Assembly: GCA_009823395.1 (NCBI GenBank)
Contig: CM020501.1
Location: 30,098,361-30,162,360 of the forward strand
Reading direction: 5' to 3'
DNA: 64,000 bases
From: Thamnaconus septentrionalis
Lineage: Eukaryota; Chordata; Actinopteri; Tetraodontiformes; Monacanthidae
This document shows positions 12,720 through 53,270 of the stretch, piece after piece. Position numbers and translations under genes: made by a program. The notes under the pieces are model-generated. The model did not search any database, was not told where the DNA came from, and worked only from the letters and a program-made list of their open reading frames with translations. Position 1 is the stretch's first letter. Every line of letters starts with the position of its first letter.

Positions 12720-13180
12720 CGTGATGTCACAGCCTCGGCAGCCAGTCACAGCGACTTCAGGGGGGTGAGGGGGAGGGGGGGGGAGGTGGGGCAGCTGTTG
12801 ATTGGCCGCCGTCTAGCAAGGCTGCCGGCTCGACGCCTCGTGGCAGGTAGACTAGCGCTCCTCTCCCCCTCCCCTCCCTGCTCGCTCGCTCCCTCTCTCT
12901 CTCTCTTTGTGACACCCTCCCACCCTCCCTCCCTCTCTCTCTCCCTCGCTCGCTCACTCACTCGCCCCGTCCCTTTTTACGCTCCCTCCGCGGCGCCTCG
13001 CAGCCTCACTCGGTCGAGCGAGCGAGCGGTCGAGCAGTGTGCGAGCGAGCGAGCCCCCCGCCACCACCCCCCACGCCCCCTCCTCCTCCGCCGGAGCGGG
13101 TGGTTAGCGACGGCCGCGGGCGCCATGGAAGCTAAGCGGCGCGGCGGGCCGACGGGGCGGAGGGCAGCGCCGGCCGACAG
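12720..13180 (+). promoter_or_regulatory. r3hdm1: Second r3hdm1 promoter and first exon (promoter 2) with upstream ATG
   Basis: This is very CpG-rich DNA with an inverted CCAAT box (GATTGG at about 12800), long CT stretches, and a GC-rich exon ending in AG|GTAGGT at 13180/13181. An ATG in near-perfect context (GCGCCATGG) lies at 13124. Spliced to the exon at 17341 it reads on in frame and stops at 17387-17389, giving a 34-residue upstream ORF. It does not join the main frame. The transcription start is not defined. Confidence 0.55.
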
Positions 13181-14364
13181 GTAGGTCCCGCAGCCTGGGG
13201 GGGGGCACCCTCTCTTTTTTAACTCCCTGATCAGAATTCATTTATTTTCTCTCTGTATGATTTTTAATATCATTGTGCTGCTTTACAAGCCTTTCAAAAA
13301 AAACCAATGTCTTCCTCTGCTTCTTCTTCTTCTGTGGTGTTTGTCTGAACGGCCAGAAAGCGAGCGTGCGGTCTTTTTAAAAAAAAAAAATTCTTCCTAC
13401 CTTCTACCACCCGCCCCCCACCCTCACGGCCGGGTTGCCAGGTCCTACTTTTCAGTAGCGGGAGAAGGAGAGGAGGTAGTGGTGTTGGTGGGAGGTGGAG
13501 GGGTAATTAACTAAGATCAGCCAATAAGAGGCTTCACTCTGCTTTTGTTCTCCGGCCAGGCTCATCCTCTCATCGCTGCCCCCCCCCCCCCCCCACCACC
13601 ACCACCACCACCACCACCACCACTCGCTGTTTGTTTTGCAGGTGTTGCCTACAAATGGACTTTTAATGACTCTCGGCTGAGAGACTTGCTGTTGGATGAG
13701 GGGGCAAAGAAAAAAAAAATGCTGCAAACTGCAAAGTCGTGCGTGTTCGTCTTTCTTTTCCTTGGTAAATTGTTTGGCCTGATTGTCCCAGCCTGGTATT
13801 CCCTGGAAGGAAGCGGCTCCTGTGGGAGGGCTAATGGATTTTTACCTACGCGCTCAGGCTGTGGATTTCATTTATTAACGCCGCCCGGTGCCGCCTCACG
13901 CGACCCGGAGGCAGAGCGCGTGGGAGCAATTAAGAGCCGCAGTTTTTTTTTTTTTTGTCTGTTTGTGTGTATTTTGTTTTTGTTTTTTTTGCTGATTCAG
14001 CCAAAGCTTTCTTTTCTTTTTCGAAAATCCGGTGAAAACTCGTGAAAAAAAAAACATACGGTTCCTCGAAGCTTTTGCCACTAATCGCTTTTCCCAGTCC
14101 CAATTACAACCCCCTCACCTCACTGCCCCCACCCCACCAGCGCCCCCCCACTCCCCCCCGTGCGCCGCAATTAGCCGCAAAACAGCTTCAAAAACGCAGA
14201 GATTAGCCGAGTTTTTTTCCCCCACTGCAAAAAAAGAGAACAAAATCAATTTCGCCGCTGCCGCGCCGAGAGAAGTGCGTCGCTATTAGCGAGCTAATGA
14301 AGTGTTTGTTTGGTGACGACTTTATTAAGAGGGCTGCCGCTCCTGTTTCTGCTCCTCGAGCTAC

Positions 14365-14409
<45 letters not shown>

Positions 14410-14755
14410 AAAATTGTATTTTTGTAATTCATTAGCGAGCGTTTGTTCGCTGTTGTTTCCTTGCTGGATTTCTTGTCTTTCTTGTCATCGTTGTTATTGT
14501 TGAAATTTTCAGGGACGCTCAGACTGTGGCGGGTACATCCCATAATGTTTTTTTTTTCTGTTTTTTTGGTTGTTTGTTTGTATGTCTGGGTGGTTTTGTC
14601 GTTAAAGGATGTCTATTAATCTGCAAATCTGCAGAAAAAAAAGAACCGCCAGCCGTGCCGGCAGCTGCGAAAAATTATCGAAACCTGCCAGTCGGTGGCG
14701 CCGCGCGTCGCGTTGACATTTTCTCTCTGCTGGATCTTGTGCACAAGTACGCACG

Positions 14756-14800
<45 letters not shown>

Positions 14801-15803
14801 ACAAAATCCTGCGAAAGGTGATGACTTGTTCTTTTCCGCCCCCCGCGCTCGTTCCCTCGCCTCGCCTCCTCGCTCTTGGTGGAGAGGGAGAGACAGAGGG
14901 TGAGCGAGAGATAGAGAGGGAGGTGTGGAGGGGGACGGGGGACGGGGTCTGGAGGGTCCTTTCGCCTCCGGTGGAGCCGGTTTTAGCTCCGATGAGAGCC
15001 CTGAACGGCACAGGAGAGGAGCGGAAGGCGGCCGAGTGGAGGTGTGGGAGGGAAAGGTCAGCCTTTTACAGAGAGTGTGTGTGTGTGTGTGTGTGGGGGA
15101 GTAGGAGTGTGCGTGTGTGTGTGTTGAAGAAAATCACTACAGCGCTGGAATGCGGGCGCTCGCCTCTCTAAAACGCTCTCTGTGGCGATTGAAATTGGAG
15201 AAGAGAGAAAAAAGAGGAAAGAAATTTCCTCATTAGCCGCAGCCATTGAGCGTAATTGTCTGTGAGAGTTGGCCCTCAGCTGACAGGCGGCCCCCTACTG
15301 ACCCCTGCTGGACGCTTTTGTGTGACGATTTCATTTTTTTTTTTTCGCAGCGGGAGTGCTAATTGTTTTAAAAACAAAGAGAAAAGACTGTTTCAAATGA
15401 TTTTTCTTTGGTGACGCACCAGCAGGGCGGGAGGGCGGGAGCGAGAGGGGGGGCGGGGGGGGGTTCAAGTAAGTAAGGAAGACGTTAGCGAATCAAATCA
15501 CAGCCGGACGGCGTTATTGGATCTGGTGTTGCCTCAAGTCTGCGAGTCTCTCTTTATTTTTCCAGCTATTGTCTTTAGCGCTTCCTCCTGCCTGCCGTTT
15601 GCGTGCATACACAGACACACACACGCCGCACGCACACTCAGTCTGCAGTCTTACACCCTGCTGAGCGGGTGAAATAAAAATAATAATGATAAAAACACAC
15701 GTAGCGCCGCCGGCCGCAAACTGTCGGAACAACTTTTGCTCCCTGCGCTAGCGCGCTAGCCGCAGGAATTAGCGCGCAAGGATATTTTTATTTTTCCCAT
15801 TTC

Positions 15804-15857
<54 letters not shown>

Positions 15858-16456
15858 TTATTTAGTATTTTTGCAGCGGCGCATAGACCCTGAGGCGCCG
15901 CGAGCTGCACAAGTTAGAAGAAGAAGAAAAAATGAACAGAAATTAAGGGAGGTGAATTTGAGGCGGGTGAGCGAGAGGAGAGAGACTCCTCGCATGACAT
16001 CACCGTCCAGCGTGCACACACACACACACACACGCACACACACACACAGTTTGCGCTGGAGGCGGAGGTGCAAATTTCACCCGCAACTTTGTGGAAACGT
16101 CAACCGGATGAAATTCTGGGGAAAAAAAATTTCTTGCGTTTTTTTCCTTTTCGCTTTCTTTCACTTCTCTCTGCTGGCATCATGACGCGCCGCAGCAGCA
16201 GCCAGCCAGCCAGCCAGCGGGCCCTTGGCACTGCTGGGTGCCAGAGTCGGCATGGCAACTCGCCCGCTCACTGAGATGGAGATTAGGGCAGGGAGAGGGG
16301 GGATGGAGGGGGGGGGTCAGCGATCCACGCAGCTATGAGGGAATGTCGGTGAGGCTGGAAGCAAAAAGGCTGAACTTGCCCACGAAACACGCAAGCGCTC
16401 GTCAAAATTACGCACACTTTTGGCATCCGGAACCTTCCTCACAAAGGCAACCCATG

Positions 16457-16457
16457 A

Positions 16458-16543
<86 letters not shown>
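16457..16543. repeat. CA microsatellite, about 43 units
   Basis: Uninterrupted CA run in the r3hdm1 leader intron. Confidence 0.95.
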
Positions 16544-16545
<2 letters not shown>

Positions 16546-17016
16546 CAAAAGCCTGCCGGTGAAACAAGAGTTCGCAGAATAGCGCAATACGTCACCGTGC
16601 GTGAGTGAGTGTGCGTTTTTTGGCTCACGCTGCATAATTTAGCATCTCTAAAAAATTCAGCTTAGCGCACCGACACGCTACCGACCAGGGCTAACAACCG
16701 TTTTTTTTAGCCGCCCCCACCCCACCCACACACGTCGGCATCGGGGACGTTTGCGGCGCAGCCCCACCGACCGTCGCCCCCTGCAGCCCGACTGTGCTGT
16801 TTTATTTTTATTAGTTATTTTTTTTACTGTTTCGCCAAACTTTTTTCACGTCTCTCATTTTTCTCGACATTTTGCAGCTCAGCGCATTTTTTTCCAGCCC
16901 TTTTCACCCTCTGAATTCCGAAACACTTGATTTTGTGTTTTTAGTTAGTAGTTAGTTAGTATTTTTTTCTTCTTTTTTGGCCGTTGTTGTATCTTTTTGT
17001 GCAGAGCTTGGTAGCA

Positions 17017-17018
<2 letters not shown>

Positions 17019-17086
<68 letters not shown>
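17019..17086. repeat. CT microsatellite, about 34 units
   Basis: Uninterrupted CT run about 250 bases upstream of the 17341 exon. Confidence 0.95.
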
Positions 17087-17089
<3 letters not shown>

Positions 17090-17340
17090 CCCAGCTGTAC
17101 CTCCCGTCTCCAGGCTCATCTATAATTCATGGAGCGTCGGCACGCAAAAAAAGCCCACAAATACACCACCGGACAATCTTTCACTTTTTTCTTTTTCTTT
17201 TTGCCCTCCCCTCACCCACCCCCCCATCACCCTCTAACCCTCACAATCCCCACAGAGTTGCTGTCAGTCCCGAGCGCTAGCTAACATCCTCCCTCTCCTT
17301 CTCCCTCTCTCTCTCTGTCTCTCTCTCGCTCGCCCCGCAG

Positions 17341-17497
17341 GTCAGCAGGGGTCATGAGGGCGCCGCTCCCCGTCCAGAGCAGCTGCTGAGGCCGACATGG
17401 GCCCAGACGCCCCGAGCGGCACCGGCAGGCTCCGCCCCCTCCACCTCACTGGCCACGCCCTCCTCCACCTCCACCACCAGCGCCGGCTACGCATCAA
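17341..17497 (+). other. r3hdm1: r3hdm1 5' UTR exon with two upstream ORFs
   Basis: A strong pyrimidine tract and CCCGCAG precede 17341, and ATCAA|GTACGT ends the exon at 17497. Short ORF 1 begins at ATG 17354 and ends in TGA 17387-17389 (it is also in frame with the ATG at 13124). ORF 2 begins at ATG 17397 and crosses the splice junction. It stops at TGA 20795-20797 (43 codons), only nine bases before the main ATG at 20807. These ORFs could limit translation of the main protein; that is inference. Confidence 0.6.
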
Positions 17498-17621
17498 GTA
17501 CGTCGCTACCGTTGCTTCTCTTTCTTTCAACCAGGGGTTTTTGGTCAGATCAAATCTTTTTTTGAAAGATTTTTTTTTTTTGGAAACCAGCTGGGGTCAG
17601 TTAGCAGCTACTGCTGCCCAG

Positions 17622-17826
17622 GAAGGTGGGTAGAAAACATGTGATTTAATTGAAAATTAACAAAAGCGTTAAAACAAAGTGTGTCTCTGAAGCCCCACGG
17701 TGTTTATCTCTTTATTGAAATGACTCTTGAAACACTGAAATAATTTTTTTTTGGTTTACTGACTATTAATATAATTAAACGTTCAACAGGCCGCATATGG
17801 CCCCCGGGCCATAGTTTGCCCATGGC
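17622..17826 (+). mobile_element. Family A MITE fragment
   Basis: 3' half of the family: GTAGAAAACATG, GAAGCCCCACGGTGTTTATC, GGCCGCATATGGCCCCCGGG and TAGTTTGCCCATG. Confidence 0.75.
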
Positions 17827-18753
17827 TGGTCTGGATAAGAGCTAACAAGAAATCTGCTGCTGCTCCTGTTGTTGAAATTTGCAGCGTACGAGCCAACTTT
17901 CTGCTCATTTCACTCCGGACCGGACGTTGCCGGGTGTTCAAATATCATTTCAAAAACCACCTCAGTTAAATATCGCAAATTTCGATTCAACTCAGTTACT
18001 TCAGCCACAACGGCGACTCTGCTGCCAAAAGACCCGAGTCATCCTCCCTGATGCAGCGCTGCTCTTTTAAAGGGAGCCGCTGCTCGTCGGAGGAGGAGGA
18101 GGAGGAGGAGGAGGAGGAGGTTGATCCGTTCCCTTAATGCAACACGGAGCCTCTAATGAGAATCAACACTATTTACGCAGAGCCGAAACGTCGGGGCACT
18201 GTGAGTCGACGCGAGTCGACGGTCCGACGCCAAATTGAGCTCAAAACGTGTTTCGTCATTCGTCATCGCAGGAGGAGGAAAAGGACTGAATCCATCCATC
18301 CTTCCATCACCTTAACCCCCCCCGCGACCCCACTCCCTCTTGAAAACGTCCATCCGCCACTCCAGAGGCGTCACTCACGGAAAATGTCAACCCCCCCCAA
18401 CCCCTACTGGAAGCTAAATATTCAGAAAGCTGCTCCTCCTCCTCTGGAGCATCGAGCCAGAAGTCGGCGTCGCTTTTTCCCGTCAAAACCTCGATGAAAT
18501 CCACCGTCCGACTCGGACGAGAAGTCTCTTGCCAGGTAGGAGGCAATTTGCCCGGGCAACTAGATGGAAGAGCCTCCCCCGCCCCCGCTCATTGGAGGAA
18601 GACCCGCGTGCACGTGAACGTGCGCAAGCGCCCCCCGCCCGCCCGACCCCACACCCGCTGATGTGCAAAGAGCTAAATTTTGACAAGCTTGTCTCTAATT
18701 AACCCATTAATCAGCGGCGCTCGTGTAACAGATGTCGTACCCCCCCCGACTGC

Positions 18754-18798
<45 letters not shown>

Positions 18799-19098
18799 CC
18801 CCCATGTGTTTCAGCGGCTCCGCTCCCTCGGCTGCACATAATTAGGGGAAGTCGTGTACCAGCGGGATGAAGTCGCTCCACCTCATCCCGACACCGAGGA
18901 GGTCACAGAGCGGCACAAATGTTTGGTTTTTTTTTCTATCATGCTTAAAAATAAAAGGCGAGCACGTTTTAAAAATGTCAAATCCACGCTCTGGGGACGG
19001 CGTTCCTGTTTAAAAAGCGGCAGCTCGGAATGTTGGCAGCAGCAGATTCTGGACATTTCAAGTTGATATTCCCAAACCTAAAGTCGACACGCGCGCAC

Positions 19099-19138
<40 letters not shown>

Positions 19139-19238
19139 TATATATATGTATATATATGAAATGGGAAAAACACACACACAAACGCGCGCGCACACGGTAG
19201 CGTTGTTAGCGTTGCTAGCATGGTGTTTGATTCTAAGG

Positions 19239-19275
19239 TGTGTGGGTTTGTGGGTTTGTGGGTTTGTGGGTTTGC
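19239..19275. repeat. GTGGGTTT minisatellite, G-quadruplex prone
   Basis: Four to five tandem 8-mers with at least four GGG triplets spaced by TTTGT. Confidence 0.85.
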
Positions 19276-20063
19276 GTAAAGCCAAAGTTGAGGCTGGATG
19301 AGGCGCTGCTGTGGTTTTGATGGGATGCAGCCGACGAGCGTCGTTCCTCCCCTCTGCCTCCAGGGGGAGCCTGACCATTTAAAAAACCTATTTCCTGTAT
19401 TTTGTGAACTAATATTTCTCTCAGGGCTTTTAATATTGAGGTGTTGCGGGTCGTCATTAAAACAGGTACGCCGCATGTTGCTCTTTTTCCCTTTTGCGTG
19501 CAGCTTTTCTACTTGACGTTTGCGTGACTTCAAGGTGTTTTTTTTTTCTCACTCCAAACCCGAATTAATTCCACCCCGTCAGAAAGTCAAGCAGCCGAGC
19601 TGAAATTAGAAACGCATGACGAAGTTTTATCAAAAGTTTGATCAGCACTGGATGAAGTTTCCTTTTTGAAAATTCAAAACGCCGCGGCCGCACCGCAACC
19701 GATTGATTCTCTCAGAATCCGAACGGCGTCTGATGCCGTTTGAAACCGTCTGGTGTCACATGACCCAGAACCCCCCCTGCTGTGATTCGTCCAGCCTCGT
19801 CGTCTGTCGGCCGACAGCTGCGGAGCTGCGAGGCGATGCCGCAGACAGACGTCAGTGACTGATGCCCACCCCCCCCCTCAAACCACCACCACCCCCACTA
19901 CTTCCCCGCCCTCTTACTGCTGCCTCCACCCACCTCAGCTCAAAAACGCAAATAAAGAAGTTTAAACGGACGCCATTTTGGCTCCTCACGTCTGCGGGCT
20001 CACTTCAAACCAAAGTCATAATAAAGTGATACCACTATATATATATATATATATGTATGTGTG

Positions 20064-20115
<52 letters not shown>

Positions 20116-20369
20116 CCTCCCTCGCTCTCCCTCTCTCTCTCGTTTCCCTTCCTCCTCTTCCCCCCCTTTAATGAGAGGTGGCAAAAGGGAAAAAACAAAC
20201 TTGAGGCAGAGTAAACAGTCATTACCGGGGAGCAAATAATGACACGGAGCGCGAGGAGGATGAGACGCAGGTGCTGTTTCAAAGAGTTTTAATGATGCAG
20301 GTTTTGTTTTTCCTCCCTCATAAATAAATTTTTTTTTTTTTATGTGTTCACATATATGGAAATATATTG

Positions 20370-20370
<1 letters not shown>

Positions 20371-20456
<86 letters not shown>
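20371..20456. repeat. TG microsatellite, about 43 units
   Basis: Uninterrupted TG run. A CA run follows at 20559-20619. Confidence 0.95.
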
Positions 20457-20461
<5 letters not shown>

Positions 20462-20556
20462 ACATGAATGGCGCAGCACGCCGGTATGAAAACGACACCT
20501 CTGGTCACTCACACTCTGCCTTCTAGACAGGGATAATGAGGACAAACTGGCCCCTT

Positions 20557-20621
<65 letters not shown>

Positions 20622-20806
20622 CTAAAAATCTGCCAGTCCTAAAGACGAAAGGCTTCCTCGAACCTCAACACGTCCTTTGCTGGGTTTAAACTCAAATTGA
20701 AAGTTTGTTTCTCTCCTCCTCCTCCTCCTCCTCCTCCTCCTTCTCCTCCCCCTCCTCTTTGGGCAGGTTATCTGTATCCGCCAGCAGCTCCCAGTGAGAC
20801 TCTGCC

Positions 20807-49083
<28,277 letters not shown>

Positions 49084-49167
49084 TATTATTATTACTATTA
49101 TTATGAGTAGTAGCAGTAGTAGTAGTAGTAGTAGTAGTAGTATAACACTGTCATCTGTGTCTTCCAG

Positions 49168-49286
49168 CAGTGATTGGAGCAGACCCGCACAACGAGGGAG
49201 GGTTGGGATTGAGTGGAGGAATCAGCTGCATAGACTCTCCCCCACCACCGGGTGGCGCTCTGGAGAGCGGGAAAAAAAAGCCCTAA
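49168..49286 (+). CDS. r3hdm1: Candidate alternative r3hdm1 terminal exon
   Basis: CTTCCAGCAG gives a tandem NAGNAG acceptor (exon start 49168 or 49171, same frame). Joined in phase 1 to 49051 it reads (A)VIGADPHNEGGLGLSGG, then ISCIDSPPPPGGALESGKKK, P, and stops at TAA 49284-49286. The frame is open and looks protein-like, and the implied intron is 116-119 bp. I do not recognise the peptide. It could be the genuine fish C-terminus or chance. Confidence 0.4.
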
Positions 49287-50258
49287 CCTTTGCCGCTTGA
49301 CTTGCCAGCTGCTAGTAGGACCCGCCCACAATCAGCCCCCGATGCCCTCTGGAGGTGGAGGAGGAGAAAACATACGGAGCGTCTGGAGAATGAACCAACG
49401 CTCCCTGTTAATTTCTTTTCTTTTTCGCTCGTTTAATTTGCTTTTGCAGCCAGCAGGTCTGTGCAGGGTGAACACTGAGCGCCACCTACCAGTTTGGGCG
49501 GGGGTTTATTATTATTTAATTTTTATTTTTCAAAGTTTTGCGATTAAAAAGGCTGAGACTCAGAAGCCAATCCCCCTCTCTCTTCCCCCCACTGAGTGTG
49601 GCTTCACTGTGGCTTTTTATTTTTTACTTCTGTTCTCATAAACAGCAGGGTTTTTGACGCTAACGTGCCTCTGCTGATTTCTGGTTCTGGAGTGTTGCTG
49701 TGCCCTTGAGTTTTTTTTTTTTTAATTTTTTTTTTTTTAAGTAAAGATTTAAAATGAATGAATGAATAAATGAATAAATAAATAAATAAATACGGTCTCT
49801 GCATCAGACAAAGAAATGAAGAGGGAAGGTGTTCAGTCTCTTTTTAATCTATCGAACCTCAGTATTTCTGTTTTCACACTCGTCCAGTCGGAGCTCAACA
49901 CTGAATAATGAATGACGCTACCTGAATTATTGACAAAGTCACTTTTTTTGTACCGAGCGAATGTCGGATTTTTTGCACTGACGATGAAGGACACGCAGAT
50001 GTGGTTTGTATCGGACGGTGTGGGGGAAGGGGGGAGGTAGTGTCTGTTGCACTCTGGCAGGCCAACTTTCTTTTATATTTAATTGAAAACTAAAAAAAAA
50101 TAAAAATGTTTATATGCACAAGAGAAATGCAATCCAGTTTGTCTACTTGGCTTCTTCTGTTTCATTTTTTTCTCTGTGCGTGAGTGTGTGTGATTCACGA
50201 GAGGTGTTGGGACTGCTGTAAGATTATTAATTTTTTTTTTTTTTGTCTTTTTTATTTG

Positions 50259-50268
50259 AATAAATAAA
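50259..50268 (+). terminator. Polyadenylation signals (AATAAATAAA)
   Basis: Two overlapping AATAAA hexamers are followed about 20 bases later by TTTGTGTTGG. This is the best polyadenylation site downstream of r3hdm1. An earlier cluster lies at about 49755-49790. Confidence 0.55.
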
Positions 50269-51044
50269 TGTTTACACCACTTTGTGTTGGCCTCCTGCAA
50301 TCTGACGGCGTGACCGCAATCGATTGGATCGTTTCTTCGCAATGATAACCGCAAGTCAATGTGATTTTGCCTTCTGGGCGTCGCCAATTCTATTTTCCCT
50401 GCTCAGCGTCTCGGTTTCAAGCTGCACAAACCCGCCACCTGCATCAGAACAGTGTGGAGCCGGGCGGTAGAAGGGAAACAGAGACCCCTTGTGGCCCCTT
50501 GTGGATTCGAACGGGTTGCGTTTTGTTGTTTGTTGTTGATGCAGCTGTAGGTATAATTATTGATGGTGAAAGACTGGAAGAGAGGTTTTCACAAAAAAAT
50601 AGAAGTGAGCGGTGGAAGGTAGTGAACAAGGCAGCGGCACAAACACCACAAAAACAATTCTAATTTTAGTTTAATGCCAAATATGAGAGATCTTTTATAA
50701 ATAATTCATTTTCTGATCAGGTTCTTTTGCAAATCTCCGCAAAGCAGATGCACATTTTAATGAAATAAACTAACCTAGATTGGAAACGAAACCATGTAAG
50801 TTATATATTTTATTCCCATTTAACAAAGTGTGAATACATATATTATTTATTTCTCAACCTTAGCACTGATCTATATATGTTTCGCTCATTGACACAAAAA
50901 AATTTCCGTCTGTTTGTACCACTGACAGTTTTTTTTTTGTGTTTTTTTTAATTAAATACCGACGCCCTGAAGTCACATTGACCCTCTCGCAGTTCAGGTC
51001 TTCCCGCAATTTTAGCGCGCGTGAATTATTAAATGTCCATCCAT

Positions 51045-51145
51045 CCATCCCTCCATTTTCAATACCCGCTTGTGCTGGAGCCTCTCCCAGCTGTCGTAGG
51101 GCGAAGGCAGGGTGACACCCAGGACAAGTCGCCAGTTCAACACAA
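51045..51145. mobile_element. Fish SINE-like repeat, tail part
   Basis: CCATCCATCC run, ATACCCGCTTGTGCTGGAGC, AGGGCGAAGGCAGGGTGACA and GACAAGTCGCCAGTTC. Confidence 0.75.
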
Positions 51146-51221
51146 CCAGACTAATAAATAAAAACAACTCCTTTTGCATTTGAGGCTAAAACCTCATTGG
51201 CCAGTTTGTTGCTTCAAGACC

Positions 51222-51745
51222 AGGCATGGGCAAACTATGGCCCAAGGGCCATATGCGGCCCATGAAGCTTTTTAATCAGGCCCCCTAACTTGAAACTATA
51301 TTCATTCATTCATTCATCTTCTATACCCGCTTATTCCAATTCAGGGTCACGGGGGTCTGCTGGAGCCTATCCCAGCTGTCTCAGGGCGAAGGCAGGGTAC
51401 ACCCTGGACAAGTCGCCAGTTCATCGCAGGGCCACATAGAGACAAACAACCATTCACACTCACACGCACACCTACGGACAATTTAGAATATTCAATTGAC
51501 CTCACATGCATGTTTTTGGTGTGGGAGGAAGCCGGAATGTTTTAGTATCGATGTGTTGTCGTGTCTTCTGCCACAGTGATGATGAATTATTAAATGTCAG
51601 TATTTTTAAATAGCAGTAACCGTTTGTACTAGAAAAAAAAAACGGTATTATATTGGTTAATTTTCAATGTTGGGTCACTTCAACAAAGCAGACGTCAATG
51701 AAATCGTTGGCCCCACCAGTCAAACAGTTTTGCCCAGCCTGCTCT
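51222..51745 (-). mobile_element. Family A MITE interrupted by a SINE-like repeat
   Basis: Starts CAGGCATGGGCAAACTATGG and ends GTCAAACAGTTTTGCCC. Family A sequence breaks at about 51300 and resumes near 51538. Confidence 0.75.
51301..51537. mobile_element. Fish SINE-like repeat inserted in family A
   Basis: ATTC run, then ATACCCGCTTATTCC, TGCTGGAGCCTATCCCAGCT, AGTTCATCGCAGGGCCACAT, GTTTTTGGTGTGGGAGGAAG. The family A copy at 32427-32768 lacks it at the same point. Confidence 0.75.
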
Positions 51746-52699
51746 AGACGAAAACACAGATAATCTGCTGTGTTGCTGGCCGCAGGTGAGACAGCGAGAG
51801 TCCAAACACTCCTTTCACACGCAAAGAAAAATAAATAATACAATTAATGAAGATAAACCCTCTCAATTCTTCCTCCTTCCTGGCAAAAATAAATAATGAT
51901 TTGCTTCGAAAAGAGGGGTGTGGACTTCAAAACCCTGCAGAGCCGTGGGAGCTGGGGCCGACGAACGACAAGCGCCTGGAAGAGATCGACCTCTAGTGGC
52001 CAGAACTTCACCCTGCAATGCACTGCGTTTCCTCTAACCTTGCAAAAAAAAGACAGTTTGTTGATTTTGTTTTTCTATTAACCAGGACCAGAGAAGGATG
52101 GAGGCATTCCGAGGTGAAAATGGCTGTACTTTTATAAACGGCCACATGAGGGCACCGTTGCTCAGCAACGTACTTCAAATTCGTTCAGGTCCAAGTGAAG
52201 TTTTCTTCCTCTCAGGCCACTGACTGAAGTGAAAAGGCCCCAGAAAATGTGTCACTGTGGTGACATTGTGAGATGAAGAAGTTTTGCTTCTGTATTATGT
52301 TGTTTTTGATTTGGTTTCTTTTCAGTGATCCTGTTTTCAACACGCTCTGTGAATAAAAGTGACCTCAGAACGCCGGTTTGCCGCCATGGTGCGACTGATT
52401 TTTTTTGCATGCAATTTCTTGCATTTACGGCAAATAAATTATCTCCCTCTCGCCTTTAACACTCACATCAATTTATAAATAAAACGTAGCAGCTCTGCTC
52501 GCTGTCTGTTTCTATGGCGACTCCTCTCTCTTCCAGTCTGCGCTGCTGATTACAAGTAAAAGCCTTCGTCCGCACTGACATCATCCTCAACGCAGCACAG
52601 GAGAAAGTCCTGTCCTGACACACAGACACACACACACACACCAAAATATCTTAATTACAACAGATAAACTTTCATTTTAAATCATTAAAAATTGCCTTT

Positions 52700-53270
52700 A
52701 GAAAAGAGTCAGAAAAGCTCTGACCATGGAAGGAATCACAGCAAGGTTACAACTGAAAACTGTTAGACTTTATGATAAATTGTTTCCAGATTCGAGGTAC
52801 CACTACATTTATTTTATTCATTTTATTTTATTCATTTTAACTGTATTTTTTGTATCTGTATTTATTTTGAATACAATTGTTCGCATCAAAACAAACATAT
52901 CTATTCAACATATATTGGAAAGTGCGCAAATGTTAATACATTTTTATGCTGTTTTGGTAACAAATGAGGACTGAGATTATGTAAGATTACATTGCTATGT
53001 ATCTTTAATCTTTGAGGCAGTTGATGCAACTAAAGTTGGTAATGGTCATAGGTGATAGCTATATATATACATATATATATATGTATATATATAGCTGATT
53101 CAAGAACGTTTTGTTTCAATTTTTGTATCAAAACTCAAGCACATAACAATGCCATGGTAAAGATGTAAGGACTGGAAAGTGTATGTATGTGCAGGTATGA
53201 ATGCATCTCCTGAGTGTTTACATTGTTATAAATGTTCAATAAAAAGAAAGCTCCAAAAAAAAAAAAAAAG
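52700..53270 (+). mobile_element. Possible retroposed sequence with poly(A) and target duplication
   Basis: AATAAA at about 53238 is followed 12 bases later by a 15-A run (53255-53269). The direct repeat TGCCTTT occurs at 52693-52699 and 53271-53277. This is the layout of a LINE or processed-transcript insertion. The source is not recognised, and seven bases is a short duplication. Confidence 0.45.

Larger units (their letters stand above)
13181..17340. other. r3hdm1 leader intron
   Basis: Intronic by position between a GTAGGT donor and the CCCGCAG acceptor before 17341. It contains many CA/TG runs (about 14370-14400, 14760-14795, 15811-15855, 16457-16543) and a CT run (17019-17086). A GTT/CAC-rich segment near 13580-13625 precedes a possible cryptic acceptor. 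No coding homology was seen. Confidence 0.55.
17498..20766. other. r3hdm1 leader intron 2
   Basis: The intron contains a family A MITE fragment (17622-17826), GAG and CA runs, and a GTGGGTTT minisatellite (19239-19275). AT/TG runs lie at 20036-20100 and 20371-20456, and a CA run at 20559-20619. The acceptor is TTTGGGCAG|G at 20766/20767. No exon is recognised inside. Confidence 0.55.
49084..50290 (+). other. r3hdm1: r3hdm1 3' UTR
   Basis: Follows the stop codon and contains an AGT run (about 49105-49141), T-rich stretches and AATAAA-rich sequence near 49755-49790. Overlapping AATAAA hexamers at 50259-50268, followed by GT-rich sequence, make a plausible cleavage site near 50280-50290. Confidence 0.6.
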
